Source: Stenotrophomonas sp. SAU14A_NAIMI4_8
GTDB taxonomy: Bacteria; Pseudomonadota; Gammaproteobacteria; Xanthomonadales; Xanthomonadaceae
NCBI RefSeq assembly: GCF_003086695.1
Contig: NZ_CP025999.1
Location: forward strand, 2,707,680-2,771,679
Reading direction: 5' to 3'
DNA length: 64,000 nucleotides
Below the pieces are notes generated by a model. That model was not told the origin of the DNA, searched no databases, and saw nothing but the letters and a program-made list of their open reading frames with translations. The translations under genes were made by a program, and so were the position numbers. Every line of letters starts with the position of its first letter. Position 1 is the first letter of the stretch. Positions 1 through 8,323 of this stretch are shown here, one piece after another.

Positions 1-143
1 AGGATGTCATCCTCGTGCTGGCGCTGGTATTCGGCATAGGCCGCCACGCCATCGCTCTCGAACAGCGCGTGGCTCTCTTCCAGATCGAACAGCGCGCGCG
101 AGGTTACCGCGACGGTCAGCAAACGGGGGGTGTTGTCGCCCAT
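1..143 (-). CDS. 5'-nucleotidase, amino-terminal part
   Basis: Only the first 47 codons lie in the window; the gene continues beyond base 1. The start is the ATG at 143-141, with an AGGA ribosome site upstream. The protein begins MGDNTPRLLTVAVTSRALFD and goes on with a segment rich in Glu and Asp that ends near HEDDIL. This matches the start of the bacterial 5'-nucleotidase family (PF06189), which dephosphorylates nucleoside monophosphates in the cytoplasm. It lies 49 bases after nadK on the same strand, so the two may be co-transcribed, which would fit nucleotide and NAD(P) turnover. No catalytic residue can be checked because the rest is missing. Confidence 0.72.
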   Translation of the reverse strand, partial: MGDNTPRLLTVAVTSRALFDLEESHALFESDGVAAYAEYQRQHEDDI

Positions 144-192
144 GGCGGGGGTTCCTTGCAGCGGACGGCGGGGGCCGGCGGCGTATTGTCCC

Positions 193-966
193 TTAAAAAA
201 CGAACTGTTCGCTCAGGATCCGGTCTTCCAGGTTGTGCTCCGGGTCGAACAGCAGGGTCACCCGGCGGTCCTTGGATTCGCGGATGGTCACTTCCACCAC
301 GTCACGCGTCTCGTGCGAATCGGCGGTCACGCTCACCGGGCGCTTGTACGGGTCCAGCACGCGGAAGCGCACTTCGGTGTCGGCCTTGAGGATGGCGCCG
401 CGCCAGCGGCGTGGCCGGTACGGGGCCAGCGGCGTCAGGGCGATGGTGTGGGAGCCCAGGGGCAGTACCGGGCCGTGCGCGGAATAGTTGTAGGCCGTAC
501 TACCGGCCGGGGTGGCCACCAGCACGCCATCGCCGATCAGCTCGGCCACGCGCTCCTGGCCGTTCAGATCGATGCCGATATGCGCGGCCTGGCGGGTCTG
601 CCGCAGCAGCGACACATCGTTGTAGGCCAGCGAGCCGGTACTGGTGCCCGATTCGGTCAGCGCGATCATTTCCAGCGGGCGCAGGTTGGCCGGCTCGGCA
701 CGGGCGATGCGGGCCTGCACGTCATCGTCGCCACGGTACTGATTCATCAGGAAGCCCACCGTGCCCAGCTTCATGCCGAACACCGGCTTGCCCAGGTGGC
801 CATGGCGGTGCAGGGTCTGCAGCATGAAACCGTCGCCGCCCAGCGGGCACAGCACATCGGCCTGGTCGGGCGCATGGTCGCCATAGCGCGACACCATGGC
901 CGCGCGGGCCATCTGCGCAGGTTCGGTGGTGCTGGCCAGGAAAGCGATGCGGGGGGTGTCGCTCAT
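193..966 (-). CDS. nadK: NAD kinase
   Basis: A 257-residue cytoplasmic enzyme that phosphorylates NAD to NADP with ATP or polyphosphate. The GGDG signature (G43-G46), whose Asp45 is the expected catalytic base, lies in the context LCPLGGDGF. It is followed by the GTVGFL segment typical of this family. The start is the ATG at 966-964 (MSDTPRIAF). The open frame extends further upstream, but that part overlaps SMAG palindromes and is rejected. The length is slightly below that of E. coli NadK (292 aa) and usual for xanthomonads. The family's usual NE/D pair is not obvious at the expected place, where MNQYRGDDD is seen. The gene sits between a 5'-nucleotidase and glutamate dehydrogenase, all on the minus strand. 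Confidence 0.93.
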   Translation of the reverse strand: MSDTPRIAFLASTTEPAQMARAAMVSRYGDHAPDQADVLCPLGGDGFMLQTLHRHGHLGKPVFGMKLGTVGFLMNQYRGDDDVQARIARAEPANLRPLEMIALTESGTSTGSLAYNDVSLLRQTRQAAHIGIDLNGQERVAELIGDGVLVATPAGSTAYNYSAHGPVLPLGSHTIALTPLAPYRPRRWRGAILKADTEVRFRVLDPYKRPVSVTADSHETRDVVEVTIRESKDRRVTLLFDPEHNLEDRILSEQFVF

Positions 967-1018
967 GGGTGGATCCGGGGGAAGGCTGTTCAAGAGCATA
1001 ACCGAGCGCCGCTGCGCT

Positions 1019-1163
1019 CGCCGGGCATGGCCCGGCGCCACCTGCAATCCCGCACGCTGGTAGCGCCGGGCCATGCCCGGCGAACGGCGGCCCCCAACGC
1101 AGAACGGCCCCGCTTTCGCGGGGCCGTTCTGGTTCATGCATGCCAGGCGTGGCCTGGCACTAC
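1019..1163. repeat. SMAG (GTAG) REP cluster, three elements
   Basis: Three palindromes lie between nadK and the glutamate dehydrogenase gene. One on the plus strand runs 1060-1082: GTAG, then CGCCGGGC and GCCCGGCG around CAT. A facing copy with a worn head is at 1019-1037, followed by CCAC instead of CTAC. A third, with different arms (TGCCAGGC / GCCTGGCA), runs 1141-1163 on the minus strand. The GTAG head on a GC-rich stem-loop is the hallmark of Stenotrophomonas SMAG elements. Confidence 0.85.
1101..1130. terminator. Strong hairpin downstream of glutamate dehydrogenase
   Basis: A perfect 13-bp stem (1101-1113 with 1118-1130) with a TTTC loop lies 39 bases past the end of the glutamate dehydrogenase gene. 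No clear U-run follows in the minus direction, so it may be a weak terminator or an mRNA 3'-end stabiliser. Confidence 0.5.
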
Positions 1164-1168
1164 TTCAG

Positions 1169-4100
1169 TTACGCACCATGTGCTGCGAGCTGACCCAGGC
1201 GCTGCACCGCGACCGAAACGGTCGGGTAGTCCAGGGTCTTCTGCTCGGCCAGTTCGGCCAGCATCGACAGGGTGAAGCGCAGGCTGTTGTCGTCGCGGCC
1301 GATCCACGCCGACACCTTGGCCTCGGCACTGCTGCCCTTGGTCGCCAGCACCTGGCCGGCCAGGTTGCGGTGGTGGTGGGCCAGCTCGTCGCGCAGCACG
1401 CCACGGGCCACGGCATGCCAGCGGCCGTTGACCTCCAGCGCGTCGATCTGCTCGAACAGCCACGGCAGCTGCAGGGCATCGCCCAGGCGGAAGTGGATCT
1501 TGGACACGTCCACCGGCTTCAGCTTGCGGGTACGGGCCAGTTCGATGATGTCGAACGCCGGCTCCAGGAAGTGCAGTTCCGCCAGCTGCTGTGCCAGTGC
1601 CGACGGCAGGCCCTTCTCCTTCCACTCAGCCACCAGGGCTTCGTAGGTCGGACGCTGCGAATCAGGCAGCACGCCCGACGCGACGCGGATGTCGTTGAAC
1701 GGACCCTGGTAGCGGTTCACCGCCTCGGTGATGCCCGGCATCGGGCCCGGACGCGACAGCAGCCAACGCACGAACGAACGCTGCAGCTTCCAGATCACTT
1801 CCAGTGCGTCGATCTGCACCGATTCGGGCAGCTTGCCGTCCAGCGCATCGATCTGCGCCCACAGCGCGCGGGCATCCAGCGTTTCGCGGCTGATGGTGTA
1901 GGCCTTGGCAACCTCGGCAATGGAACGGCCGGTGTCTTCCTGCATGCGCATCAGGAAGGTGGCACCCATGCGGTTGATGGTCTGGTTGGTCACGGCCGTG
2001 GCGATGATTTCGCGCTTCAGGCGGTGACGCTCCATCGCGTCGGCGTACTTCTTCTGCAGAGGGGTCGGGAAGTAGCGCTGCAGTTCCTTGGACAGGTACG
2101 GGTCTTCGGGAATGTCCGAATCCAGCAGCTGGGCGAACGCCACCAGCTTGGAATAGGACAGCAGCACCGACAGTTCCGGACGGGTCAGGCCCTGGCCGCG
2201 TGCCTTGCGCTGGGACAGCTCGGCATCGGACGGCAGGAACTCGATCTGGCGGTCCAGCAGGCCCTGCTGTTCCAGCGTGCGGATGAAGTGCTGCTTGGAA
2301 CCCAGGCGCTTGACGGCCATCCGCTCCATCAGGCTCAGCGCCTGGTTCTGGCGGTAGTTGTCGTTCAGCACCAGATCGGCCACTTCGTCGGTCATCGACG
2401 CCAGCAGCTTGTTGCGCTGTTCAACGGTCAGCTTCTTGGCCCGCACCACATCGTTGAGCAGGATCTTGATGTTGACTTCGTGGTCGGAGGTATCCACACC
2501 GGCCGAGTTGTCGATGAAGTCGGTGTTGAGCAGCACGCCGGCCTGGGCGGCTTCGATGCGGCCCAGCTGGGTCATGCCCAGGTTGCCGCCCTCGCCCACC
2601 ACCTTGCAGCGCAGCTCGCCACCGTTCACGCGCAGCGCGTTGTTGGCGCGGTCGCCGACGTCGCTGTGCTGCTCGCTGGCAGCCTTCACGTAGGTACCGA
2701 TGCCGCCGTTCCACAGCAGGTCCACCGGCGCCTTCAGGATCGCGCTCATCAGATCGTTCGGCGACAGCGCCTTGACGTTCTCGTCCAGGCCCAGCGCTTC
2801 ACGCACCTGCGGGGTGATCTCGATCGACTTCAGGCTGCGCGGATAGATGCCGCCGCCCTTGCTGATCAGCTTGGCATCGTAGTCGGCCCAGCTGGAACGC
2901 GGCACGGTGAACATGCGCTCGCGCTCGACGAACGAGGTGGCCGCATCCGGGTTCGGGTCCAGGAAGATGTGGCGGTGGTCGAACGCGGCCAGCAGGCGGA
3001 TGTGGCGCGACAGCAGCATGCCGTTGCCGAACACGTCGCCGGACATGTCGCCGACGCCGGCGGTGGTGAAGTCCTGGGTCTGGCTGTCACGGCCCAGCGC
3101 ACGGAAGTGGCGCTTGACCGATTCCCACGCACCGCGCGCGGTGATGCCCATGCCCTTGTGGTCGTAACCGACCGAACCACCGGAGGCGAACGCATCGCCC
3201 ATCCAGAAGCCGTGGGCGATGGCCAGGCCGTTGGCGATGTCACTGAAGGTCGCCGTGCCCTTGTCGGCCGCCACCACCAGGTACGGGTCGTCCATGTCGT
3301 GGCGCACAACGTCCACCGGCGGCACGATCTTGTTGTTGACGATGTTGTCGGTGATGTCCAGCAGGCCCTGGATGAACAGCTTGTAGCAGGCCACGCCGTT
3401 GGCGAAGATCGCATCGCGATCACCGTTCACCGGCGGCATCTTGGCGAAGAAGCCGCCCTTGGCGCCGACCGGCACGATCACGGTGTTCTTCACCATCTGC
3501 GCCTTGACCAGGCCCAGCACCTCGGTACGGAAGTCTTCGCGACGATCCGACCAGCGCAGGCCGCCACGGGCCACGGCACCGAAGCGCAGGTGGGTACCTT
3601 CCACGCGCGGGCCGTACACGAAGATTTCGCGGTACGGGCGCGGCTTGGGCAGGTCCGGCACCAGCGCCGAATCGAACTTGAAGCTGATGACATGGCCGTG
3701 CTGGCCATTGGCATCGGTCTGGTAGTAGCTGGTACGCAGGGTCGCGTCGATCACGCCCATGAACGAGCGCAGGATGCGGTCCTCGTCCAGGCTGGACACG
3801 CGGTCCATCAGCTTCAGCAGCGCATCGCGCGCGGCCTGCATCTGCGCATCGCGGTCACCCTTGCGGGCGTCGACCACGGTCTTGAGCACCTTCAGGGTGG
3901 CCTCGTCGCCGGCGGCCAGCACATCGAAGTGCGCCTTCAGATGGGCCTGGCCCGCGGCGATGTCGTCCTTGCTTTCGTGGCCGGTGGCCGGATCGAAGCG
4001 GGCTTCGAACAGCTCCACCAGCAGGCGCGCCAGCAGCGGGTAGCGGGCGAAAGTGCCCTCCACATAGGCCTGCGAGAACGGCACGCCGGTCTGCAGCAGG

Positions 4101-6145
4101 TACTTGCAGTAGCCACGCAGCATGGCGACCTGGCGCCAGTGCAGGCCGGCGGCCAGCACCAGGCGGTTGAAGCCATCGTTCTCGGCATCGCCGTGCCAGA
4201 CGCGGGCGAAGGTCTCGCCGAAGGCTTCATCCACGCGCGCGGCATCGATGGCGCCGGCGGTCGATTCGACTTCGAAGTCCTGCACGTACACCGGCGCGTT
4301 GTCCACCGACAGGCGGTACGGGCGCTCGGCGATCACGCGCAGGCCCATGTTTTCCATCATCGGCAGCGCGTCCGACAGCGGAATGTCGTCCAGCTGGCGG
4401 TACAGCTTCAGGCGCAGGCCATCGCCGCTTTCGCGCGGCACGGCCTGCAGGCTCAGGCGCAGGTCGTCCGGGCCGGTCAGCGCATCGAGCTGGCTGACAT
4501 CGTTGGCGGCAACGGCGGTGCTGTTGTCTTCGATGTAGCCGGCCGGCAGTGCCTTGCCGATGCGTGCGGCAATGCGCAGGCCTTCGGTTTCGCCATGGCG
4601 CGACACCAGCGCTTCACGCAGGTCGTCCTGCCAGTTGCGCAGCACCTGGGCCAGCTTCTGTTCCAGTTCGGCGGTATCGACGTCCAGCATTTCGCCCGGC
4701 TTGGGGCGCACGATCAGGTGCACCTGGGCCAGCGGCGATTCGCCCAGCACCACCGAGCTGTCCACGTACTCACCGTGCAGCGCTTCCTTGAGCATGGCCT
4801 CGATGCGCAGGCGCACGTCGGTGTTGAAGCGCTCGCGCGGCAGGTAGACCAGTGCGGAAATGAAACGGCTGTACTTGTCGCGGCGCAGGAACAGGCGGCT
4901 GCGCACGCGTTCCTGCAGGCCCAGCACGCCCATGGCGGTGCGCAGCAGTTCGTCCTCGCTGGACTGGAACAGCTCTTCGCGCGGCAGGGTTTCCAGGATG
5001 TGGCGCAGGGCCTTGCCGCTGTGGCTGGCCGGGGCCAGGCCGGACTGCTTCATCACGTGTTCGTGGCGCTGGCGCACCAGCGGGATTTCCCACGGGCGGC
5101 GGTTGTAGGCGCTGGAGGTGAACAGGCCCAGGAAGCGCTGTTCGCCGATGATCTTGCCCTTGGCGTCGAATTCCAGCACGCCGATGTAGTCCATGTAGCC
5201 GGCGCGGTGCACGCGCGAACGGGCATTGGTCTTGGTCAGGATCAGCGCGTCCTTCAGCCCGGACGTGGTGTTCAGGCCCTGCGCGGCCAGCGTCTTGACC
5301 GGGCGCGCAGCGGACTTGTCCTTGCCGCGCATCAGGCCCAGGCCGGTGTCGTTCAGCGGTGCCAGCACTTCTTCCTTGCCCTGCTTCTCAACGCGGTATT
5401 CGCGGTAGCCGAAGAAGGTGAAGTGGTTGTCGGCGGCCCAGCGCAGGAATTCCTGTGCTTCGGCGCGCGAGGTGTCGTCCACAGGCAGGGTGCGGCTGCC
5501 GAGGTCGTCGGCCAGGGCAAGGGCCTTGTCCTTCATCGGCTGCCAGTCGCGCACGATGGCGCGCACTTCGTCCAGCGCCTTGTTGATGGCCTGCTCGATG
5601 GCGGCCATGGCATCGGCCGGCTGGCGGTCGATCTCCAGCAGCATCACCGATTCGGCGTCGCCCTCGCCCACCTTGGCCAGCTTGCCGGCCTTGTCGCGGG
5701 TGAAGCGCAGCACCGGGTGGCCCAGCACATGCACGCCCACGCCCTGTTCGGCCAGGGTCATGGTGACGGTATCGACGAGGAACGGCATATCGTCATTGAC
5801 GATCTGCAGCACCGTGTGCGGCGATTCCCAGCCGTTGGCCTTGGTGGTCGGATTGAACACGCGCACATTGGCCTTGCCGGCCTTGCGGGCACGGGCGAAT
5901 TCCAGCGTGTCGGCGGCCAGCGCGGCCCACTCGTCAGCGCTGTGGTGCGGGAACTCGTCCGACTCCATGCGCTTGTAGAAATCCGCGGCGAATGCCACTG
6001 CCTCGGCCTGCGCGGCAGAGGGGTAACGCTTGCGCAAGGCCGTGTACACCGGCTCCAGGGAGAAACCAGCGGTCACTGCGACCTCCGACTCAGCTGGCTT
6101 GGTCTTGTTTTTCACGGTCTTGGCTGCGGTTTTTTGCGGTTTCAT
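1169..6145 (-). CDS. gdhB: Large NAD-specific glutamate dehydrogenase
   Basis: A 1658-residue cytoplasmic enzyme that interconverts glutamate and 2-oxoglutarate plus ammonia with NAD. It belongs to the 180-kDa bacterial GDH class known from Pseudomonas and Streptomyces, whose usual size is about 1600 aa. The long amino-terminal half carries the ACT-like regulatory modules. The catalytic core shows GGLRWSDRREDFRTEV and the Lys-bearing VGAKGGFFAKMP, followed by the nucleotide-binding region with VGEGGNLGMTQLGR. The start is the ATG at 6145-6143. The first 20 residues are Lys-rich (MKPQKTAAKTVKNKTK). Its product 2-oxoglutarate is the substrate of the sucA-sucB-lpdA enzyme encoded elsewhere in this window. 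A -10-like TACAAT is readable on the minus strand at 6187-6182. Confidence 0.95.
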   Translation of the reverse strand: MKPQKTAAKTVKNKTKPAESEVAVTAGFSLEPVYTALRKRYPSAAQAEAVAFAADFYKRMESDEFPHHSADEWAALAADTLEFARARKAGKANVRVFNPTTKANGWESPHTVLQIVNDDMPFLVDTVTMTLAEQGVGVHVLGHPVLRFTRDKAGKLAKVGEGDAESVMLLEIDRQPADAMAAIEQAINKALDEVRAIVRDWQPMKDKALALADDLGSRTLPVDDTSRAEAQEFLRWAADNHFTFFGYREYRVEKQGKEEVLAPLNDTGLGLMRGKDKSAARPVKTLAAQGLNTTSGLKDALILTKTNARSRVHRAGYMDYIGVLEFDAKGKIIGEQRFLGLFTSSAYNRRPWEIPLVRQRHEHVMKQSGLAPASHSGKALRHILETLPREELFQSSEDELLRTAMGVLGLQERVRSRLFLRRDKYSRFISALVYLPRERFNTDVRLRIEAMLKEALHGEYVDSSVVLGESPLAQVHLIVRPKPGEMLDVDTAELEQKLAQVLRNWQDDLREALVSRHGETEGLRIAARIGKALPAGYIEDNSTAVAANDVSQLDALTGPDDLRLSLQAVPRESGDGLRLKLYRQLDDIPLSDALPMMENMGLRVIAERPYRLSVDNAPVYVQDFEVESTAGAIDAARVDEAFGETFARVWHGDAENDGFNRLVLAAGLHWRQVAMLRGYCKYLLQTGVPFSQAYVEGTFARYPLLARLLVELFEARFDPATGHESKDDIAAGQAHLKAHFDVLAAGDEATLKVLKTVVDARKGDRDAQMQAARDALLKLMDRVSSLDEDRILRSFMGVIDATLRTSYYQTDANGQHGHVISFKFDSALVPDLPKPRPYREIFVYGPRVEGTHLRFGAVARGGLRWSDRREDFRTEVLGLVKAQMVKNTVIVPVGAKGGFFAKMPPVNGDRDAIFANGVACYKLFIQGLLDITDNIVNNKIVPPVDVVRHDMDDPYLVVAADKGTATFSDIANGLAIAHGFWMGDAFASGGSVGYDHKGMGITARGAWESVKRHFRALGRDSQTQDFTTAGVGDMSGDVFGNGMLLSRHIRLLAAFDHRHIFLDPNPDAATSFVERERMFTVPRSSWADYDAKLISKGGGIYPRSLKSIEITPQVREALGLDENVKALSPNDLMSAILKAPVDLLWNGGIGTYVKAASEQHSDVGDRANNALRVNGGELRCKVVGEGGNLGMTQLGRIEAAQAGVLLNTDFIDNSAGVDTSDHEVNIKILLNDVVRAKKLTVEQRNKLLASMTDEVADLVLNDNYRQNQALSLMERMAVKRLGSKQHFIRTLEQQGLLDRQIEFLPSDAELSQRKARGQGLTRPELSVLLSYSKLVAFAQLLDSDIPEDPYLSKELQRYFPTPLQKKYADAMERHRLKREIIATAVTNQTINRMGATFLMRMQEDTGRSIAEVAKAYTISRETLDARALWAQIDALDGKLPESVQIDALEVIWKLQRSFVRWLLSRPGPMPGITEAVNRYQGPFNDIRVASGVLPDSQRPTYEALVAEWKEKGLPSALAQQLAELHFLEPAFDIIELARTRKLKPVDVSKIHFRLGDALQLPWLFEQIDALEVNGRWHAVARGVLRDELAHHHRNLAGQVLATKGSSAEAKVSAWIGRDDNSLRFTLSMLAELAEQKTLDYPTVSVAVQRLGQLAAHGA

Positions 6146-6387
6146 GGCAGAGCGATGCGCTTGCTCAGTTGGGAAAATGAAATTGTAGACCTATCCCGCG
6201 TAAAGGCCTTGCTGCAGGACGGAATAACCAGATTCGGGTTTGCTGCGGTTTAGACGCCTATTCAGTTCGCACCGGTATGGCGCGCACGGGCGTTGCGCCG
6301 CTGCCGACAGGATCGGCAAAGCGTGTTACGGAAAACCACGCGGCAGGTAACAGGCAGGACTATCGGCACGATTCCACAATCCTGAAC

Positions 6388-6403
6388 TGGACGGTATAGT
6401 CCA
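6388..6403. promoter_or_regulatory. Palindrome over the -10 of the TetR gene (candidate operator)
   Basis: TGGAC-GGTATA-GTCCA is a 5-bp inverted repeat with a 6-base spacer. It contains TATAGT (6395-6400), a good -10 hexamer, with a weak TTCCAC 17 bases upstream. Transcription would start about one base before the GTG at 6408, giving a leaderless or nearly leaderless message. A self-bound TetR operator is the natural reading; this is inference. Confidence 0.45.
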
Positions 6404-6407
6404 CCGC

Positions 6408-7064
6408 GTGAACCCCACTACCCTCCCCGTTGCCGTGGACGCGCGCGATGAGCGCGTGTTCGATGCCGTGCGCGAACTGCTGGGCCGCCAGGGCATGCAG
6501 ATGAGCATGGACGCGGTGGCCCAGCAGGCCGGCTGTTCCAAACAGACGCTCTATTCGCGCTACGGCAACAAGCAGGACCTGCTGCGCCGGGTCGTGCAGC
6601 GGCACGTGGGCGATGCCAGCGGCATCCTGCTGCGTGCACTCCGCAGTGACGACCTGCGTGCCAGCCTGTTGCAGTTCGCCACCGACTTCCTGGAGCACTT
6701 CAACCAGCCCCACGTGGGCCAGGCCTGCCGACTGATTGCCGCCGATGCATCCCAGTTCCCCGAAGAGGCGCGTACGCTGTACCGGGAAGGCGCCGGGGCG
6801 CTGACACTTCATCTTGCTGAATGGATTGAAACCGTTTGCAGGCGTGGCCTGCTCCGGCATGACGACCCGCACTACATGGCCGAACTGCTGCTGAGCATGA
6901 TCGCCGGTCAGGATTTCGACAAACAACGCTTCCATACCCCCCATCGCGATGACGCGCGTGCGCGCAGGCGCTGGGCCGAGTTCTCCGTTGACGGTTTCCT
7001 GCGCGCGTTCGCGCCGGAACCGGCAGCGGTCCCGTCTACAAACCAACACCGGAGTTTCTCCTGA
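6408..7064 (+). CDS. TetR/AcrR-family regulator of the RND pump
   Basis: A 218-residue DNA-binding repressor. The helix-turn-helix lies at about residues 30-60 (MDAVAQQAGCSKQTLYSRYGNKQDLL), a textbook TetR signature. The remainder is the ligand-binding, dimerising domain (FATDFLEHF...ACRLIAADASQFPEEART), of the TetR_C type found with efflux pumps. The start is GTG at 6408. Its stop overlaps the ATG of the membrane fusion gene (TGATG at 7062-7066), so the three genes form one coupled unit and the regulator probably controls it. It is transcribed away from glutamate dehydrogenase. The effector is unknown. Confidence 0.9.
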   Translation: MNPTTLPVAVDARDERVFDAVRELLGRQGMQMSMDAVAQQAGCSKQTLYSRYGNKQDLLRRVVQRHVGDASGILLRALRSDDLRASLLQFATDFLEHFNQPHVGQACRLIAADASQFPEEARTLYREGAGALTLHLAEWIETVCRRGLLRHDDPHYMAELLLSMIAGQDFDKQRFHTPHRDDARARRRWAEFSVDGFLRAFAPEPAAVPSTNQHRSFS

Positions 7065-8308
7065 TGACCGCCCCACTCCGCACCCTTGCCTTGACGTGCG
7101 CCGTCGCTGTCGCCCTGGCGGCCTGCAAGAAGCCGGAACAGCAGACGCCCCCGCCGCCGGAAGTGGGCGTGATCGATGCCAAGCCGCAGACCCTGCCGCT
7201 GCAGCGTGAACTGGTCGGCCGCCTGTCGCCCTACCGCAGTGCCGACGTGCGCGCCCGCGTGCCCGGCGTGCTGCTCAAGCGCGTCTACCAGGAAGGCAGC
7301 CAGGTCAAGCAGGGCCAGACCCTGTTCCTGATCGATCCGGCCCCGCTGCGCGCCGAACTGAATGCTTCCGAGGCCCAGCTGGCCTCGGCCCGCGCCACCT
7401 ATGCCAACGCCAAGGTCGCCGCCGACCGCGCCCGTTCGCTGGCCCCGCAGCAGTACGTGTCCAAGTCCGACCTGGACGCGGCCCAGGCCACCGAGCGCAC
7501 CGCGCTGGCCGCGGTGAAGCAGGCCGAGGCGGCCGTGTCGTCCTCGCGCATCAGCCTGGGCTATGCCGAAGTGACCGCGCCGATCAGCGGCGTGGCCAAC
7601 AAGCAGCAGGTGACCGAAGGCGCGCTGGTCGGCCAGGGCGATGTGACCCTGCTGACCACCGTGGACCAGCTGGACCCGCTGTACGTGAACTTCTCGCTGA
7701 GCGTGGACGAACTGAGCCTGCTGCGTGCGCAGCAGGCCAAGGGTGCGCTGGCGCTGTCCGGCGATGGCAAGGCCACCGTGGCGGTGAAGCTGTCCGACGG
7801 CACCACCTACGGCGAACAGGGCACCCTGGACTTCTCGTCCACCACCGTGGACCCGACCACCGGTGCGGTGTCCCTGCGTGCGGTGCTGCCGAACCCGCAG
7901 CAGATCCTGCTGCCGGGCGCCTTCGTCAGCTTCCAGGCCAACCTGGGTGACCGCAACAACGCCTACCTGGTTCCGCAGCAGGCCCTGCAGCGCGACACCA
8001 TGGGCGGCTTCGTGATGGTGGTCGGCGCCGACGGCAAGGTGGTGCGCAAGAACGTGAAGACCGACGGTGCCCAGGGCGGCAACTGGCTGGTCAGCGACGG
8101 CCTGGCCGCCGGTGACAAGGTGATCGTGGCCGGCGTGCAGAAGGTCAAGGAAGGGGCGCCGGCCACGGCCAAGCCCTGGACCCCGGGCCAGGACGCCAAT
8201 GCCAGCGCCAAGCCGGCCGCCGCCGGTGCCGCACCGGCCGCCGACAAGGCCCCGGCCGAAGCGGCCGACCAGGCCGAACCGGCTGCCACCGAATCGAACA
8301 AGCAGTAA
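7064..8308 (+). CDS. RND efflux membrane fusion lipoprotein
   Basis: A 414-residue periplasmic adaptor that joins an inner-membrane RND pump to an outer-membrane channel. The lipoprotein signal ends in a lipobox (VALAAC), so Cys19 or thereabouts should be lipidated. Next come the split biotinyl-lipoyl domain (VSPYRSADVRARVPGVL ... GQTLFLIDPAP), an Ala-rich helical hairpin (ASARATYANAKVAADRA), the beta-barrel and a membrane-proximal domain. The last 40 residues are Ala/Pro-rich (KPAAAGAAPAADKAPAEA), a disordered tail. No outer-membrane factor gene follows, so the pump must borrow a TolC-type channel. SmeGH of S. maltophilia is also an adaptor-pump pair without its own channel gene, but orthology cannot be settled by eye. 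Confidence 0.93.
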   Translation: MTAPLRTLALTCAVAVALAACKKPEQQTPPPPEVGVIDAKPQTLPLQRELVGRLSPYRSADVRARVPGVLLKRVYQEGSQVKQGQTLFLIDPAPLRAELNASEAQLASARATYANAKVAADRARSLAPQQYVSKSDLDAAQATERTALAAVKQAEAAVSSSRISLGYAEVTAPISGVANKQQVTEGALVGQGDVTLLTTVDQLDPLYVNFSLSVDELSLLRAQQAKGALALSGDGKATVAVKLSDGTTYGEQGTLDFSSTTVDPTTGAVSLRAVLPNPQQILLPGAFVSFQANLGDRNNAYLVPQQALQRDTMGGFVMVVGADGKVVRKNVKTDGAQGGNWLVSDGLAAGDKVIVAGVQKVKEGAPATAKPWTPGQDANASAKPAAAGAAPAADKAPAEAADQAEPAATESNKQ

Positions 8309-8323
8309 CGGGACCCTTCCGTC

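Noticed and set aside
1073..6253. A 1726-codon open frame on the plus strand opposite the glutamate dehydrogenase gene
   Set aside because: It is antisense to a clear minus-strand gene. Its His/Gln/Val-rich, low-motif protein is the usual shadow of a GC-rich gene.
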